The notes under the pieces are model-generated. The model made no database searches, was not told where the DNA came from, and was given only the letters and a program-made list of their open reading frames with translations. From positions 1 through 31,883 of the IMG/VR virus record IMGVR_UViG_3300010885_011774: a DNA stretch of 31,883 nucleotides; one strand, 5' to 3'. Source of the DNA: a virus. A program made the position numbers and the translations under genes. Shown here in pieces: positions 17,272 through 26,772 of the stretch (positions are counted from its first letter, which is position 1; the number at the start of each line of letters is the position of its first letter).

Positions 17272-17469
17272 ATGGCTATTGAAGCGAGTCAAGAATTTGT
17301 GAATAAGTTTGTAGAGCGTCAACAAAGAGCAATTGCAGATCTAATGAATAAAGTTATTTTATTAGAAACACAATTAGCAGTTGCTCAAGATCGTTTAGCA
17401 ATTTTAGAAGCAGACAAAAAAGAAGATACAACTGAAGAAGATTTTAAATCTTCAGAAATTAAAGAATAA
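17272..17469 (+). CDS. Small coiled-coil protein
   Basis: 65 aa; AAGGA precedes the ATG. Residues 1-47 form one long predicted helix with regular hydrophobic spacing (FVERQQRAIADLMNKVILLETQLAV...LAIL), followed by an acidic, lysine-rich end. This looks like a short coiled-coil oligomer or chaperone for the neighbouring fibre. It has no enzyme motif or membrane segment. Its position between fibre genes is the only clue to function. Confidence 0.7.
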   Translation: MAIEASQEFVNKFVERQQRAIADLMNKVILLETQLAVAQDRLAILEADKKEDTTEEDFKSSEIKE

Positions 17470-17472
17470 TAA

Positions 17473-17979
17473 ATGGCAAACGGTACAATAGTTCAGCTTC
17501 GCAGGAATAGCGCACAGGATGCCGCTCCTGATGGCACAGTGTTGTATGATGGAGAAGTTGCTATCAATACATTCAATCGCAAGCTTTATACGCGAGTGGC
17601 TGAAGGGGAACAAGTAGTTGAAGGCATACCGTTTGGTGTATTAGAATCAAATCAGTTGAGTTGGAATCATGCCACTCAACAAACAGTCAACTTGGATTCC
17701 TTTGATACCTCGTTGCATAAGACAGCCAAATATTTCATTGAAATAGAAAGCAGCGGAGCAACGCCTCAACCATATTATCAAGCGATGGAAGTCATTGCTA
17801 TTCATAATACCGTTAATGCATTTGTTACTAGATATGGTATAATAGATACAAATGGTGAGATAGCAACAGTAACAGTTGATATCAATGGTGGAAGCCTAAG
17901 GTTAAGAGTTACAAGTACTCCTGTAAATTCTAATACAAACTATAACGCTAAATTTGTACGTATCATGCAGCAATTATAA
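17473..17979 (+). CDS. Tail/baseplate-associated structural protein
   Basis: 168 aa. The N-terminus is GTIVQLRRNSAQDAAPDGTVLYDGEVAINTFNRKLYT. It corresponds to the attachment motif (q.RRgt......l..GE.g.dt...kLyig) found at the start of many phage fibre and hyaluronidase-type tail proteins. The rest is a beta-rich domain (YFIEIESS, AMEVIAIHNT, INGGSLRLRVTST) that resembles small receptor-binding or dit-like modules. It is only 3 nt from the preceding gene. The structural call is good; the exact role is not known. Confidence 0.76.
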   Translation: MANGTIVQLRRNSAQDAAPDGTVLYDGEVAINTFNRKLYTRVAEGEQVVEGIPFGVLESNQLSWNHATQQTVNLDSFDTSLHKTAKYFIEIESSGATPQPYYQAMEVIAIHNTVNAFVTRYGIIDTNGEIATVTVDINGGSLRLRVTSTPVNSNTNYNAKFVRIMQQL

Positions 17980-17982
17980 ATA
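17975..17982 (+). promoter_or_regulatory. Possible second late promoter box
   Basis: A perfect TATAAATA includes the stop codon of the preceding gene and ends 7 nt before the ATG at 17990. If used, transcription would begin within about 2 nt of that ATG, giving a nearly leaderless message for that gene and normal leaders for later ones. It could equally be a chance match in an AT-rich gene end. Confidence 0.35.
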
Positions 17983-17989
17983 GACTAAT

Positions 17990-18253
17990 ATGACAACAAT
18001 TAGTAAACCATTTTTAGTAAAAGACGATTTCATAATCGACAATGCTGTCGGCAGATCATTTGTGATCCCTCATGGAACTGGTTTTGAAAGACCAACCTCT
18101 CCAATAAAAGGCGCAATGCGTTATAGCGATGATTCTGAGGTATGCGAAATATACAATGGCACTGAATGGCAAAACGTTGCACAGGTTGGTGAATCAGTAA
18201 CACAATCTGGTGCAGAAGAAATCGCACTAGTTCAATCTATTATTTTTGGATAA
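17990..18253 (+). CDS. Small tail protein (fibre-like module)
   Basis: 87 aa. The core PIKGAMRYSDDSEVCEIYNGTEWQNVA is the well-known 'G.iRyN......E.YnG..W' module that ends or joins many marine T4-like fibres, here as a free-standing small protein. No ribosome-binding sequence is obvious before the ATG, and the TATAAATA box lies immediately upstream. It is likely a fibre or adaptor component. Confidence 0.74.
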   Translation: MTTISKPFLVKDDFIIDNAVGRSFVIPHGTGFERPTSPIKGAMRYSDDSEVCEIYNGTEWQNVAQVGESVTQSGAEEIALVQSIIFG

Positions 18254-18256
18254 GAT

Positions 18257-18598
18257 ATGGCATCAGTTAGTAATATTACAAATAAAGTAATAAAAAATTT
18301 AGGTAAAACTGAAGAGACACTTGTAACTACGACTAGTGCACAAAAAGCTGCATGCGTAGGATTAAGTCTTGCAAATATTACTAATACAGTTGTTAAAGCT
18401 TCAATATTCGTAACAGATGCTAGTTCTATTAAAGGTTATTATATAAAAGATTTAGAAATAGCTCCGCAAAGTAGTGCTAGAATTATTAACGGTGGAGAAA
18501 AATTGCTTTTAGCTCCAACTAACTCAGTAAGCATAGTATGTGATACAACTGATGGACTAGATGCTATATTTAGTTTAGTTGTTATAACATACTCATAA
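18257..18598 (+). CDS. Small beta-rich tail protein
   Basis: 113 aa, 3 nt after the previous stop. Beta-rich with features of a phage virion module: VCLxxL-like strand (KAACVGLSLANIT), VKASIFVTD, YYIKDLEIAPQSSARIINGGEKLLLAPTNSVSIV. The pattern 'i.pgssl..i.G.KlvL..gDsi.v' is typical of small head-tail or tail-decoration proteins of T4-like marine phages. The function is assigned only as structural. Confidence 0.72.
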   Translation: MASVSNITNKVIKNLGKTEETLVTTTSAQKAACVGLSLANITNTVVKASIFVTDASSIKGYYIKDLEIAPQSSARIINGGEKLLLAPTNSVSIVCDTTDGLDAIFSLVVITYS

Positions 18599-18606
18599 AG
18601 GTTAAT

Positions 18607-19392
18607 ATGACTACTCCATATATCTTAGGCAAATCTGTAGCGGAATTCAATGAACCGTCAACTACTTTTTTATATGCGCTTAGACGTACTGAAGAAGGTG
18701 ATTTGTATCTATTAAAAGTTAATGAAAACGATAAGTCAAACGTAAATTTATTTGGTGAAACTATCCCATCTCAATTTACTGACTATGCATTAGGCGATGA
18801 TTTTTTTGAAGGTAGAGGCGAAGATCACGTATTAGATTATACAACTGCTGATGTTAAATATGAACAATGGAAATTTGTAAATAGCGAACAAACGTATTAT
18901 ATTGATTCTGATGGTTATTTCACATTAGATACTTCTAATTTACAGTTATCAGAAATAGAAGATATTCAAATTCCAGGTGGTCATCAACAATCATTTACAA
19001 TATCAGGCGAAAACTATAACGTCAATCTATTTACTAAATTAATTGAAATGGGATGGAATGGATTATCTCAAGTTGCGCTTACAATTAATGGTAATATTGG
19101 TTCTACGCATCCTAGAAAAGCAGCATTAACGATTGATAAGCCATTTAAGAACGGGTTGACTATCATAAATAATGGTAATATTATAGGTTGTAATGGTAAT
19201 TTAGAAAATGATCCAGTTACTAATAGAAATTTTGGTATAGCTATAAGTGTAGAAGTTACTGTTACACAATTTACAAACAATGGACTTGTCAAAGCCGGCG
19301 TATTTAATTCACAATATGCTAATACATTCAGAGGTAAGAGTAATATTACTACTTGGATAAATAACGGCACATGGACAGGCTATGACGATTAA
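18607..19392 (+). CDS. Tail protein with glycine/asparagine beta-solenoid-like C-terminus
   Basis: 261 aa. The N-terminal half holds ILGKSVAEFNEPSTTFLYALRRTEEGDLYLLKVN, a tail attachment-like module. The second half (QSFTISGENYNVNLFTKLIEMGWNG and then VALTINGNIGSTHPRKAALTI, GLTIINNGNIIGCNGN) matches the 'nyN..l...gWnG..pv..tv..g..igs......al....f..gs.l.linnG.I.G' unit widespread in tail-tip and central-fibre proteins. That unit is usually followed by a glycine-rich region, which is missing here, so this may be a shortened form. Confidence 0.75.
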   Translation: MTTPYILGKSVAEFNEPSTTFLYALRRTEEGDLYLLKVNENDKSNVNLFGETIPSQFTDYALGDDFFEGRGEDHVLDYTTADVKYEQWKFVNSEQTYYIDSDGYFTLDTSNLQLSEIEDIQIPGGHQQSFTISGENYNVNLFTKLIEMGWNGLSQVALTINGNIGSTHPRKAALTIDKPFKNGLTIINNGNIIGCNGNLENDPVTNRNFGIAISVEVTVTQFTNNGLVKAGVFNSQYANTFRGKSNITTWINNGTWTGYDD

Positions 19393-19426
19393 TAAGCATT
19401 TAATTGCAATTCAAAGGAAATAACAA

Positions 19427-22400
19427 ATGGCAGAGTTTAAATTAGGTAGACTTAAATTTGTATGGAAAGGTGCATGGACGGCGTCTGCTACATATGTAAA
19501 AGATGACATCGTAAGACACGGTGGAAAATCATATGTGTGTGTGCAAGGACACGTTGCTGGCGGTACCTTATATTCGGACGATGCCAAATGGCAATTGATG
19601 AATGACGGTTTTTCATGGAAAAACGTATACACTGTAGCAACATATTATAAAGTAAATGATATCGTAGCATACGGTGGTTCAACATACATTTGTACAACAG
19701 CACATACAGCAGCTGGTGGCGGAATATTAAATCCAAGTTATTGGGATATATTCGCTAAAGGTGTTGAAGTAGAAGAATCTTGGGATTCAACTGTTGATTA
19801 CCAAATTGGCGATGTTGTTTCATATGGCGGTTATACTTATTACGCATTAGAAGCAAATGATGACGTTGTACCTACTTCAGATGTTACTGTTTGGAGACCT
19901 TTTGTTGAAGGTCTAAATAATCGTGGAAATTGGGTTGCATCAGGTTCTGGTGTATTACCATATAGAACTGGTGATTTAGTTCGCTTTGGTGGTAATCAAT
20001 ATTTAAATATTGCAGACTCTACAACACAAAATCCGTATAATGCTAGTTATTGGGAATTATTTAGTCAAGGTTTTGCTTGGCTAGGAAACTGGACTAGCGG
20101 AGTTGCTTATAAATTAAACGAAGCTATTAAGTTTAGCGGATCAACATATATTTGTATTCAAGCACATACTGCTAGCGGAGCAAATGATCCTGGCGCTGAT
20201 ACAGTTCATGCTTATTGGAATATATTAGCTGACGGTGCTGCTGCATCAGTCGTGACTACACGAGGTGATACAGTTTATCGTGATGCTAGCGGTGCTGCAC
20301 GACTTCCAATCGGAACATTAGGTGCTTCACACACAGATCATGATGGATCTACTCATCAAATTCAACCAATCTTAGTAGTTAATCCAGCTGGTACAGAACC
20401 AGAATGGAGCGATGATGCTCATATTGGCGTAGAAACAATTCACGTTCAAGATCATGTCATTGTTGGTGAGACTGCTGGTACTAGTGCTTCAGCTACTGTT
20501 TTCGTAGGTGAAGATGCACAACTTTATTTAACAGACGATCATCAATATGTAGGGTTTGTTGGTTTGACAGATACAAAGTTCTTAGCTATATCAGATGTTG
20601 ATGCATTCGCACAAATGTCACTAAAGAATATTAATGCCGGTTCTGCAGCATCAACTGATTTAATTTGTTACACCGATGATGGTGATAACGATTCAGGTTG
20701 GATGGATATGGGTATCACATCTTCTGGATTTGATATTACGTCTGGTTACGGTATTACTGGTGTTCATGATGGTTATATTTTCATGAATGCTCCAGTTGGT
20801 TCAACTGGTCTTGGTAATTTAGTAATCGCAACTGGCGATAATGGTATTGAAAAAGATATCGTATTCGTTACAGGCGGTTTTGATCCTGCGGTTAATACAG
20901 ATGCTGAAAAAATGCGTATTATCGGCGAAGGTCGTAGCGGTGCTGTATTTACTGGTTCAATAGCAGGCAACGTATTAACAGTTACTGCAAAAGCAAGCGG
21001 AACAATCGTATTCGACGGCACAAAAACAATTACTGGTACTGGTATTGTTAACGGAACTACTATTACTAGTCAACTTACAGGTACTGCTGGTGGAACTGGA
21101 ACGTATAGCGTAGATCAAAGACAAACTCTTACATCAAGAACAATTACACAACAAAAAGATCCAGCTGGTATTGAAGTCTATATTAACACTGCTTCATACA
21201 ATCCATTTACTGGTGCATTAAGAGTACAGGGCGGTGTGGGTGTTCAAGGCAATATCAATTTAGACGGTGAGATCCAAGCTTATGGTGGAGCAATCTATCA
21301 AGGGCGTGATGGTGAAGTCACTGCTAAACAGCTTACACAAGATGATACAGTATATCCAGGTTATACCGGCCTAACAAATGCTTCTGCAGTGTTTACTGGT
21401 CATGCTGATGACTTTGTACAAGTAGCTTTAAAGAACTTTAATAGCGGTACAGGTGCTTCAACAGACATGATCGTGTATGCATCCAATGGTGATAATGAAT
21501 CAGGTTGGATGGATATGGGTATCACCTCTGAAAACTATAATGATGCAACGTTTACTGTTACTGGTCCATCGACTGGTTACATATTCATGTCAGCGCCAGC
21601 GGGATCATTATCTTCTGGCAATATGTTGATTGGTACTGATGAAACTGGAACACAAAATGATATCGTATTCTTCACTAATGGCTTTGATGCTGGTAATGAA
21701 AAATTACGTATCATTGGAGAATCTCGTGCAGGTCACGCAGAAGGTGTAGAAGTTTATGCAAATACTGAAGCTACTAGTGTAACTACTGGTGCTTTACGAG
21801 TTGATGGTGGTGTTGGTGTTCAAGGTAACTTGTATGTTGGTGGTAACGTTAATATTACAGGTGCAATTTCTATCGGTGGTGCTGGTTCATCACTAGAAAC
21901 TTCAACGCTTGCAGTTTCAGATCCTATGATTAGAATGGGTACTGGTAACTCAACAGATGCAGTCGACTTAGGTTTCTATGGAATCTATAGCTCAAAAGCA
22001 ACTACTATCAACGTTGTTGGTGGTATCAATGCATCAACGACTACTATTACTGTAGTAAGCACAGCTGCATTTGGTGCTACTGGTCATTTATATATCGGTA
22101 GTGAAGAAATAACATACACAGGTAAAACAAGTACAACATTTACTGGATGTACTCGTGGTGCAAATGGTACAACAGCTGCTATTGCAGCAAATGGTGCGAC
22201 GGTTTACCAACCAAACTTTGCTGGTATAGTTCGTGATGCATCAGACGGTGCATTTAAAATATTCAGTGGTTTAGATACAGTTGCTCCTTTATCAACTGTA
22301 CCGTTTGGTGGTGCTGGATTAGTATATTCACCATTGACTGTTGGCGCAATAACTTGTGGTAGTATAACTTCTAGTGGCGATCTCGCAGTAAATGATGGCG

Positions 22401-22912
22401 ATATCACAACTACTTCAACTGGTACAGTAACACTATTCAACACAAATGCAACAACAGCAAATGCTTTTGGAGCTGCTACTACAATTAATATTGGTGCTGC
22501 GACTGGTACAACTACTATTAATAATAACTTACAAGTTAATGGTATCACTAACGTTGAATCTATTGCTGAAGTGATGGATTCTAAAACTGCTGCGACAGGT
22601 ACAGTAGTACATGATTTCACTACTACTGACGTATTCTATCATTCTAGTATAAGTGCAAGCTTTACTGCTAACTTTACTAACGTGCCTACAACATCTGGTA
22701 GAATTATGTCTGTTACATTAGTTCTAGCACAAGGTGGTACTGGATACTTACCTACAGCTGTACAAATTAATGGAGTATCACAAACAATTAAATGGGCGGG
22801 TAACACACAACCTACACCTCAAGCAAACAAGACAGACGTTGTTGTATTCACATTGATTAGAACTGGCGCTGGTGCTTGGGTTGTTTTAGGTCAAATGTCT
22901 TCATACGGTTAA
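19427..22912 (+). CDS. Long tail fibre with five N-terminal carbohydrate-binding-like repeats
   Basis: 1161 aa; AAAGGA upstream. Residues about 3-270 are five imperfect repeats of roughly 52 aa, each with W...G.W.....Y..gDiV..gg..Y.c......... YW.....G, the pattern of chitin-binding/CBM5/12-type modules, so a glycan-binding role is likely. Two copies of a virion module follow (around 380-500 and 640-770) sharing GDN(D/E)[10 protein letters not shown] and GYIFM(N/S)AP. Next come shaft elements ([32 protein letters not shown]), a DPMIRMG module and a C-terminal trimer domain ending [25 protein letters not shown]...GQMSSYG, the standard end of these fibres. It is the most complex receptor-interaction candidate in the window. 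Confidence 0.88.
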   Translation: MAEFKLGRLKFVWKGAWTASATYVKDDIVRHGGKSYVCVQGHVAGGTLYSDDAKWQLMNDGFSWKNVYTVATYYKVNDIVAYGGSTYICTTAHTAAGGGILNPSYWDIFAKGVEVEESWDSTVDYQIGDVVSYGGYTYYALEANDDVVPTSDVTVWRPFVEGLNNRGNWVASGSGVLPYRTGDLVRFGGNQYLNIADSTTQNPYNASYWELFSQGFAWLGNWTSGVAYKLNEAIKFSGSTYICIQAHTASGANDPGADTVHAYWNILADGAAASVVTTRGDTVYRDASGAARLPIGTLGASHTDHDGSTHQIQPILVVNPAGTEPEWSDDAHIGVETIHVQDHVIVGETAGTSASATVFVGEDAQLYLTDDHQYVGFVGLTDTKFLAISDVDAFAQMSLKNINAGSAASTDLICYTDDGDNDSGWMDMGITSSGFDITSGYGITGVHDGYIFMNAPVGSTGLGNLVIATGDNGIEKDIVFVTGGFDPAVNTDAEKMRIIGEGRSGAVFTGSIAGNVLTVTAKASGTIVFDGTKTITGTGIVNGTTITSQLTGTAGGTGTYSVDQRQTLTSRTITQQKDPAGIEVYINTASYNPFTGALRVQGGVGVQGNINLDGEIQAYGGAIYQGRDGEVTAKQLTQDDTVYPGYTGLTNASAVFTGHADDFVQVALKNFNSGTGASTDMIVYASNGDNESGWMDMGITSENYNDATFTVTGPSTGYIFMSAPAGSLSSGNMLIGTDETGTQNDIVFFTNGFDAGNEKLRIIGESRAGHAEGVEVYANTEATSVTTGALRVDGGVGVQGNLYVGGNVNITGAISIGGAGSSLETSTLAVSDPMIRMGTGNSTDAVDLGFYGIYSSKATTINVVGGINASTTTITVVSTAAFGATGHLYIGSEEITYTGKTSTTFTGCTRGANGTTAAIAANGATVYQPNFAGIVRDASDGAFKIFSGLDTVAPLSTVPFGGAGLVYSPLTVGAITCGSITSSGDLAVNDGDITTTSTGTVTLFNTNATTANAFGAATTINIGAATGTTTINNNLQVNGITNVESIAEVMDSKTAATGTVVHDFTTTDVFYHSSISASFTANFTNVPTTSGRIMSVTLVLAQGGTGYLPTAVQINGVSQTIKWAGNTQPTPQANKTDVVVFTLIRTGAGAWVVLGQMSSYG
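19430..20235 (+). repeat. Five tandem coding repeats, carbohydrate-binding-like
   Basis: The 5' part of the long fibre gene encodes five consecutive units of about 50-55 residues, each ending in a W/YW-x(3-5)-G turn (QLMNDG, DIFAKG, PFVEG, ELFSQG, NILADG). The units differ clearly in DNA sequence, so they are old duplications rather than a recent expansion. Confidence 0.75.
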
Positions 22913-22925
22913 TAAGGATTAAAGA

Positions 22926-24563
22926 ATGGCCTTTAGTGGAACCATTGGTGGGAGTAATACCAAAACTGGCCGTGGAGCATATCACCCCGGAGTAGGTCCA
23001 GTCGACATCAATTATCCAGTCTCAGTGAGTACTGGAACTGAGTTGGCATCTCCAGTTAATGGATTGCAACTTAGAATTGATGCAGCACAGACTATTTGGA
23101 CAACATATCAAAATTTACCAACACACTTAACGGGTGTTGGTAAAGTTACTTCTACTGTTATTAATGAAACTGATAGCGGCACATTTACTGTAACACAACC
23201 TTGTAGAGTTTGGTTGCTTAGATCACCGGCATGGAATGCTGTAGATGTTTCCGCATATACTTTATACTCCACTGGAAATACTCTTGGGCTTGATGGAGCT
23301 AATACTTCAATCTATTATCGAGATGTTACTCCAGGTACATATCCATATGATAACAACTCTGCGATGTATATTTGGGCGTTCGATACTCCTGTTTCAGAAG
23401 TAAGCGGTACATTAGGTACAACTGTAGTTAATGGCACAGGTGATACAACCGCTAACACAAGTTCAACTCGTATCTCTGGTCAACGAGGTACATATGATCC
23501 ATTTTTCCAAGGTCCTATAACATATTCGATCTCATCTGGTTCATTACCTCCAGGTTTTACGCTAGATTCTTCAAGCGGTCAAATCACTGGTACATATACT
23601 GCATCAGGTATTAATACTGACGGTCAAGTGTATTCGTTCACTGTTCGTGCTACTGATAATTCTCCAGGTGCAAAATCAACCTCAGACAGAAGTTATACAA
23701 TAACACTATCAGTACCATGGTTATATCGTCAAATCATCACAACATTGTATATGGTTGGTGGCTATAAAGATGCAGATGCATGGTCTAATGCTAATAGATT
23801 CCCAAGATCTACTGAGACATGTACAAACTTAGGTGACGGTAAGATTGACAACTATAATTATAAATCTGGTATGTGTAGCGATAATAACGGTTATATGTTC
23901 GGCGCTGGCGGTGGCCACGCCACCTCTTTAAATCAAACATCTAAATTTAGCCATAGAACAGAAGTTAAAGTGTCAAATCCTGGAGCTCCAGGATATTCGT
24001 GTGGCAATACTGCTACAGCATTCGCGCCAGATCGTAATAGATCATTCACTGTAGGTGAAGGTGTTTCTAACTGTTTTAGATTTACTGCTTCGACTGAAGC
24101 ATACACTACTCTTGGTGGTGGACAAGGCGGAAATGCTTGCCAAGTTTCTGGTGAAAATAAAGGTATTTTCTGGGGTGATGCTAATAGATCTATCAACTTT
24201 AGTACAGAAGGACAAGCTACTATCAGTATGGCTGGTGGAGCACATGGTCAACAAAAAGGTTTGTCTGCAAAAACTGGTTTCGGATATGGTGGTAATGAAG
24301 GCACATATAACGGCGGATACAACCATCGTAAAATAAATATTACTAATGAAACTTATGGCACTATCACAAAGATATTACCAGATTGCGGAGAAGAAAACTA
24401 CGCTATGTCACAAGATCGTGGCTATATTTTAGGTGAGTATAACGGAGCGCAAAATAATAATTGCGGAAGACTTATATACGCTACTGATGCACGCGCTGCA
24501 TTAGCAACATCAGTACAAGGCCACAATGGATCTTCATCCGGCCATTGTTTCTGGAGAGATTAA
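22926..24563 (+). CDS. Adhesin-like tail protein, copy 1 (with insert)
   Basis: 545 aa. The N-terminus is FSGTIGGSNTKTGRGAYHPG. Residues about 30-155 are a domain absent from copy 2 (QTIWTTYQNLPTHLTGVGKVTSTV and onward). An Ig-like 'putative Ig' repeat follows (ITYSISSGSLPPGFTLDSSSGQITG), then a C-terminal domain starting PWLYRQIITTLYMVGGYKD, with repeated asparagine/glycine-rich blades (TCTNLGDGKIDNYNYKSGMC, SVSNCFRFTAST, ATISMAGGAHGQQKG, NHRKINITNETYGT) and an end SSGHCFWRD. The repeated blades suggest a beta-propeller or similar receptor-binding head. It has a close paralogue immediately downstream. Confidence 0.8.
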   Translation: MAFSGTIGGSNTKTGRGAYHPGVGPVDINYPVSVSTGTELASPVNGLQLRIDAAQTIWTTYQNLPTHLTGVGKVTSTVINETDSGTFTVTQPCRVWLLRSPAWNAVDVSAYTLYSTGNTLGLDGANTSIYYRDVTPGTYPYDNNSAMYIWAFDTPVSEVSGTLGTTVVNGTGDTTANTSSTRISGQRGTYDPFFQGPITYSISSGSLPPGFTLDSSSGQITGTYTASGINTDGQVYSFTVRATDNSPGAKSTSDRSYTITLSVPWLYRQIITTLYMVGGYKDADAWSNANRFPRSTETCTNLGDGKIDNYNYKSGMCSDNNGYMFGAGGGHATSLNQTSKFSHRTEVKVSNPGAPGYSCGNTATAFAPDRNRSFTVGEGVSNCFRFTASTEAYTTLGGGQGGNACQVSGENKGIFWGDANRSINFSTEGQATISMAGGAHGQQKGLSAKTGFGYGGNEGTYNGGYNHRKINITNETYGTITKILPDCGEENYAMSQDRGYILGEYNGAQNNNCGRLIYATDARAALATSVQGHNGSSSGHCFWRD

Positions 24564-24566
24564 TAA

Positions 24567-25814
24567 ATGGCAGCATTTGGAACTAAAGGCGGAAATAATA
24601 GAAATAGCGGTAGGGGTGGGTTTCATCCTGGAGCTATCAATGATACTTCTTTATCTGCACCATCGGGTTCATTGGGTACTTCTACAGTAAACGGGACTGG
24701 CGACACTATTGCTAATACTGGTTCTACGTCCGTTTCAGGTCAACGGCAAGTATTTGATCCGTGGCACAACGGTATTACATACTCTATCGTTTCTGGTTCT
24801 TTACCTCCTGGTTTTTCTTTAAACTCTTCGACTGGTCAAATTACTGGTGCATATTCTGCATCTGGTGTTAACACTGATGGGTTAGTGTATAACTTTACTG
24901 TTCGAGCCAGTGATAATTCTCCTGGCGCACAAACCGTGTCTGATCGTTCATATAGTGTAACTCTTTCAGTGCCTTGGTTATATCGCCAAATCATTACAAC
25001 GTTGTATATGGCTGGTGGATATAAAGATGCCTCTCTTTGGTCAAACGTAAACAGATTCCCAAGATCTACTGAGACATGTACAAACTTAGGTGACGGGAAG
25101 ATTGATAATTATCATTATAAATCTGGTATGTGCGACACTGATCGCGGTCATGTTTGGAATGGTAATTCTACTACAACTTTTAACATGCGTAACGAAACCA
25201 AAGTGAATGGAGTAGGCGGTTGTGGTTTTGCAACTACTAACACTGGTACAGTATTTGCGCCTGATCGTAATAGATCTTTTACAGTTGGTGAAGGCGTAGG
25301 TAATTGTTTTAGATTTACCGCTAGTACAAATGCATTTTCTACTCTTGGTGGTGGTAATGACGGACACGCTGCTGGTGTATCTGGAGAGAATAAAGGTATT
25401 TGGTGGGGTCATGGTGGTACAAACCAAAACAGATCAATCAACTTCTCAACAGAAGCACAAGCTACTATCAGTATGGCCGGTGGAGCACATGGCCAACAAA
25501 AAGGTATGTCTGCAAAAACTGGATTTGGATATGGTGGTAATGAAGGCACTTATGCTGGTGGTTATAACTACAGAAAAATTAACATCACTAATGAAACATA
25601 TGGCACAGTATCTAAGATGTGGGGTAACTGTGGTGAAGAAAATTACGGAATGTCACAAGATCGTGGTTATGTAATCGGTCAATACGATGATGCGATTGGC
25701 CAAAATAATAGATGTGGTAGACACATCTATGCTACAGATGCGGGTGCACAATTAGGCACTACTGTACAAGGACATGATGGAGCTTCCTCTGGACATTGTT
25801 TCTGGAGAGACTAA
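24567..25814 (+). CDS. Adhesin-like tail protein, copy 2
   Basis: 415 aa, starting 3 nt after copy 1. It shares with copy 1 the N-terminal GTKGGNNRNSGRGGFHPG-type head, the Ig-like unit (ITYSIVSGSLPPGFSLNSSTGQITG), and the whole C-terminal blade domain up to SSGHCFWRD, but lacks the ~125-residue insert. The regions that differ most are in the middle of the blades (for example WNGNSTTTFNMRNETKV against the copy 1 segment), which may be the binding surface. Alternative receptor-binding tips are a plausible reading; nothing proves that both are in the virion. Confidence 0.8.
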   Translation: MAAFGTKGGNNRNSGRGGFHPGAINDTSLSAPSGSLGTSTVNGTGDTIANTGSTSVSGQRQVFDPWHNGITYSIVSGSLPPGFSLNSSTGQITGAYSASGVNTDGLVYNFTVRASDNSPGAQTVSDRSYSVTLSVPWLYRQIITTLYMAGGYKDASLWSNVNRFPRSTETCTNLGDGKIDNYHYKSGMCDTDRGHVWNGNSTTTFNMRNETKVNGVGGCGFATTNTGTVFAPDRNRSFTVGEGVGNCFRFTASTNAFSTLGGGNDGHAAGVSGENKGIWWGHGGTNQNRSINFSTEAQATISMAGGAHGQQKGMSAKTGFGYGGNEGTYAGGYNYRKINITNETYGTVSKMWGNCGEENYGMSQDRGYVIGQYDDAIGQNNRCGRHIYATDAGAQLGTTVQGHDGASSGHCFWRD

Positions 25815-25857
25815 TAAATAGTAATAGTTAAATAATTTTTTTGTTAAAGGTAAAAAA

Positions 25858-26772
25858 ATGACTGATATCGTAGAGTATGGAAAATATAAGTATGAAAATC
25901 ACTTCCCTAAAAAGAAGATTTCAACTGATGTTTCTTTGATCCCTAAAAAATCCCAAGAATTAATAGAGTTTTCATATAACAACTATTGGAGTACTCCAAA
26001 GTTTAAACTAAAGTGGTTTGTGGGTCAAGCTGAATATACCCCATTCCATATCATCCGTCAATATCTTCTTGAACTTCGTGCGCGCGAAGACTCTTTAGAG
26101 TTACAAGAATACGAGTTGAAAAAGATCGAGATTGAATTAAAGATGGCAATCAGAGATCGCGATGAGGCAACTGATGAATTAGTTAGAGAAATGCTAGATT
26201 TAGAAGTAAATAAAAAAACTAATGGTGTTGCTTCAACTCGCACTAGAGTCAAAGATCTTTACATTGAACGGCAATTCTTCTTAGAACTAGTCGAAGAATT
26301 TTTAAACGGTCCACACGGCAAAACCCCAGATGGTAGGCCATTGACCGCTGTGTTAGGCACCGAAGAAGAAGAGTTATACGAAAAACAATATTGGACAGTT
26401 CGATTAGCACGTCAAGGCGCTATGGATTTGTGTGCATTTGGAAGAATTGGATCTGGCAATTTAGATGCTATTATGCAATTAGGAGCTGAACAAAGAGAAG
26501 AATGTCTTGCTCTTGCGCATACAGTTAACTTAGCCGTAGAACAACAACAAACTACATTGCGTCAAGAGGCTGCGAAGTCTTTACAACTTACTAATGATGG
26601 CAAGATGCAATATATTGGTTCATTGAATCCAGAACTTATTAATAATGCAATTAATGCAGACTTAGAACTTATGAAAGCTGCAAGTGCTAGATTAAATTTA
26701 GATAATAAAAATTCAAATGAGCCTCCTCCTCCAACTTTGCCAAAAGAATTTAATGAAATATATAACCTTTGA
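25858..26772 (+). CDS. Unknown coiled-coil protein
   Basis: 304 aa; AAAGG at 25846-25850 lies 7 nt before the ATG, and a near-match late box (AATAAATA, 25813-25820) lies in the 43-nt gap before it. I do not recognise a named family. The N-terminus (KYKYENHFPKKK) is followed by a long charged helix around 70-120 (LRAREDSLELQEYELKKIEIELKMA and so on), a conserved-looking middle (DLCAFGRIGSGNLDAIMQL), and a proline run (EPPPPTLP) near the end. Proteins of this kind follow tail genes in marine T4-like phages. It has no membrane segment or enzyme motif. Confidence 0.7.
   Translation: MTDIVEYGKYKYENHFPKKKISTDVSLIPKKSQELIEFSYNNYWSTPKFKLKWFVGQAEYTPFHIIRQYLLELRAREDSLELQEYELKKIEIELKMAIRDRDEATDELVREMLDLEVNKKTNGVASTRTRVKDLYIERQFFLELVEEFLNGPHGKTPDGRPLTAVLGTEEEELYEKQYWTVRLARQGAMDLCAFGRIGSGNLDAIMQLGAEQREECLALAHTVNLAVEQQQTTLRQEAAKSLQLTNDGKMQYIGSLNPELINNAINADLELMKAASARLNLDNKNSNEPPPPTLPKEFNEIYNL

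Noticed and set aside
22204-22620. A 138-aa antisense open frame within the long fibre gene
   Set aside because: It lies fully inside a well-supported gene, is Val/Pro/Ser-rich because it mirrors Thr/Gly/Asn codons, and has no ribosome-binding site.
24042-24336. Overlapping open frames on both strands within the adhesin genes
   Set aside because: These are shadows of repetitive Gly/Asn/Thr coding sequence; similar shadows appear in copy 2 because the DNA is duplicated.
25813-25820. AATAAATA before the coiled-coil protein gene as a late promoter
   Set aside because: It differs from the consensus at the first position and such near matches are common in AT-rich DNA.
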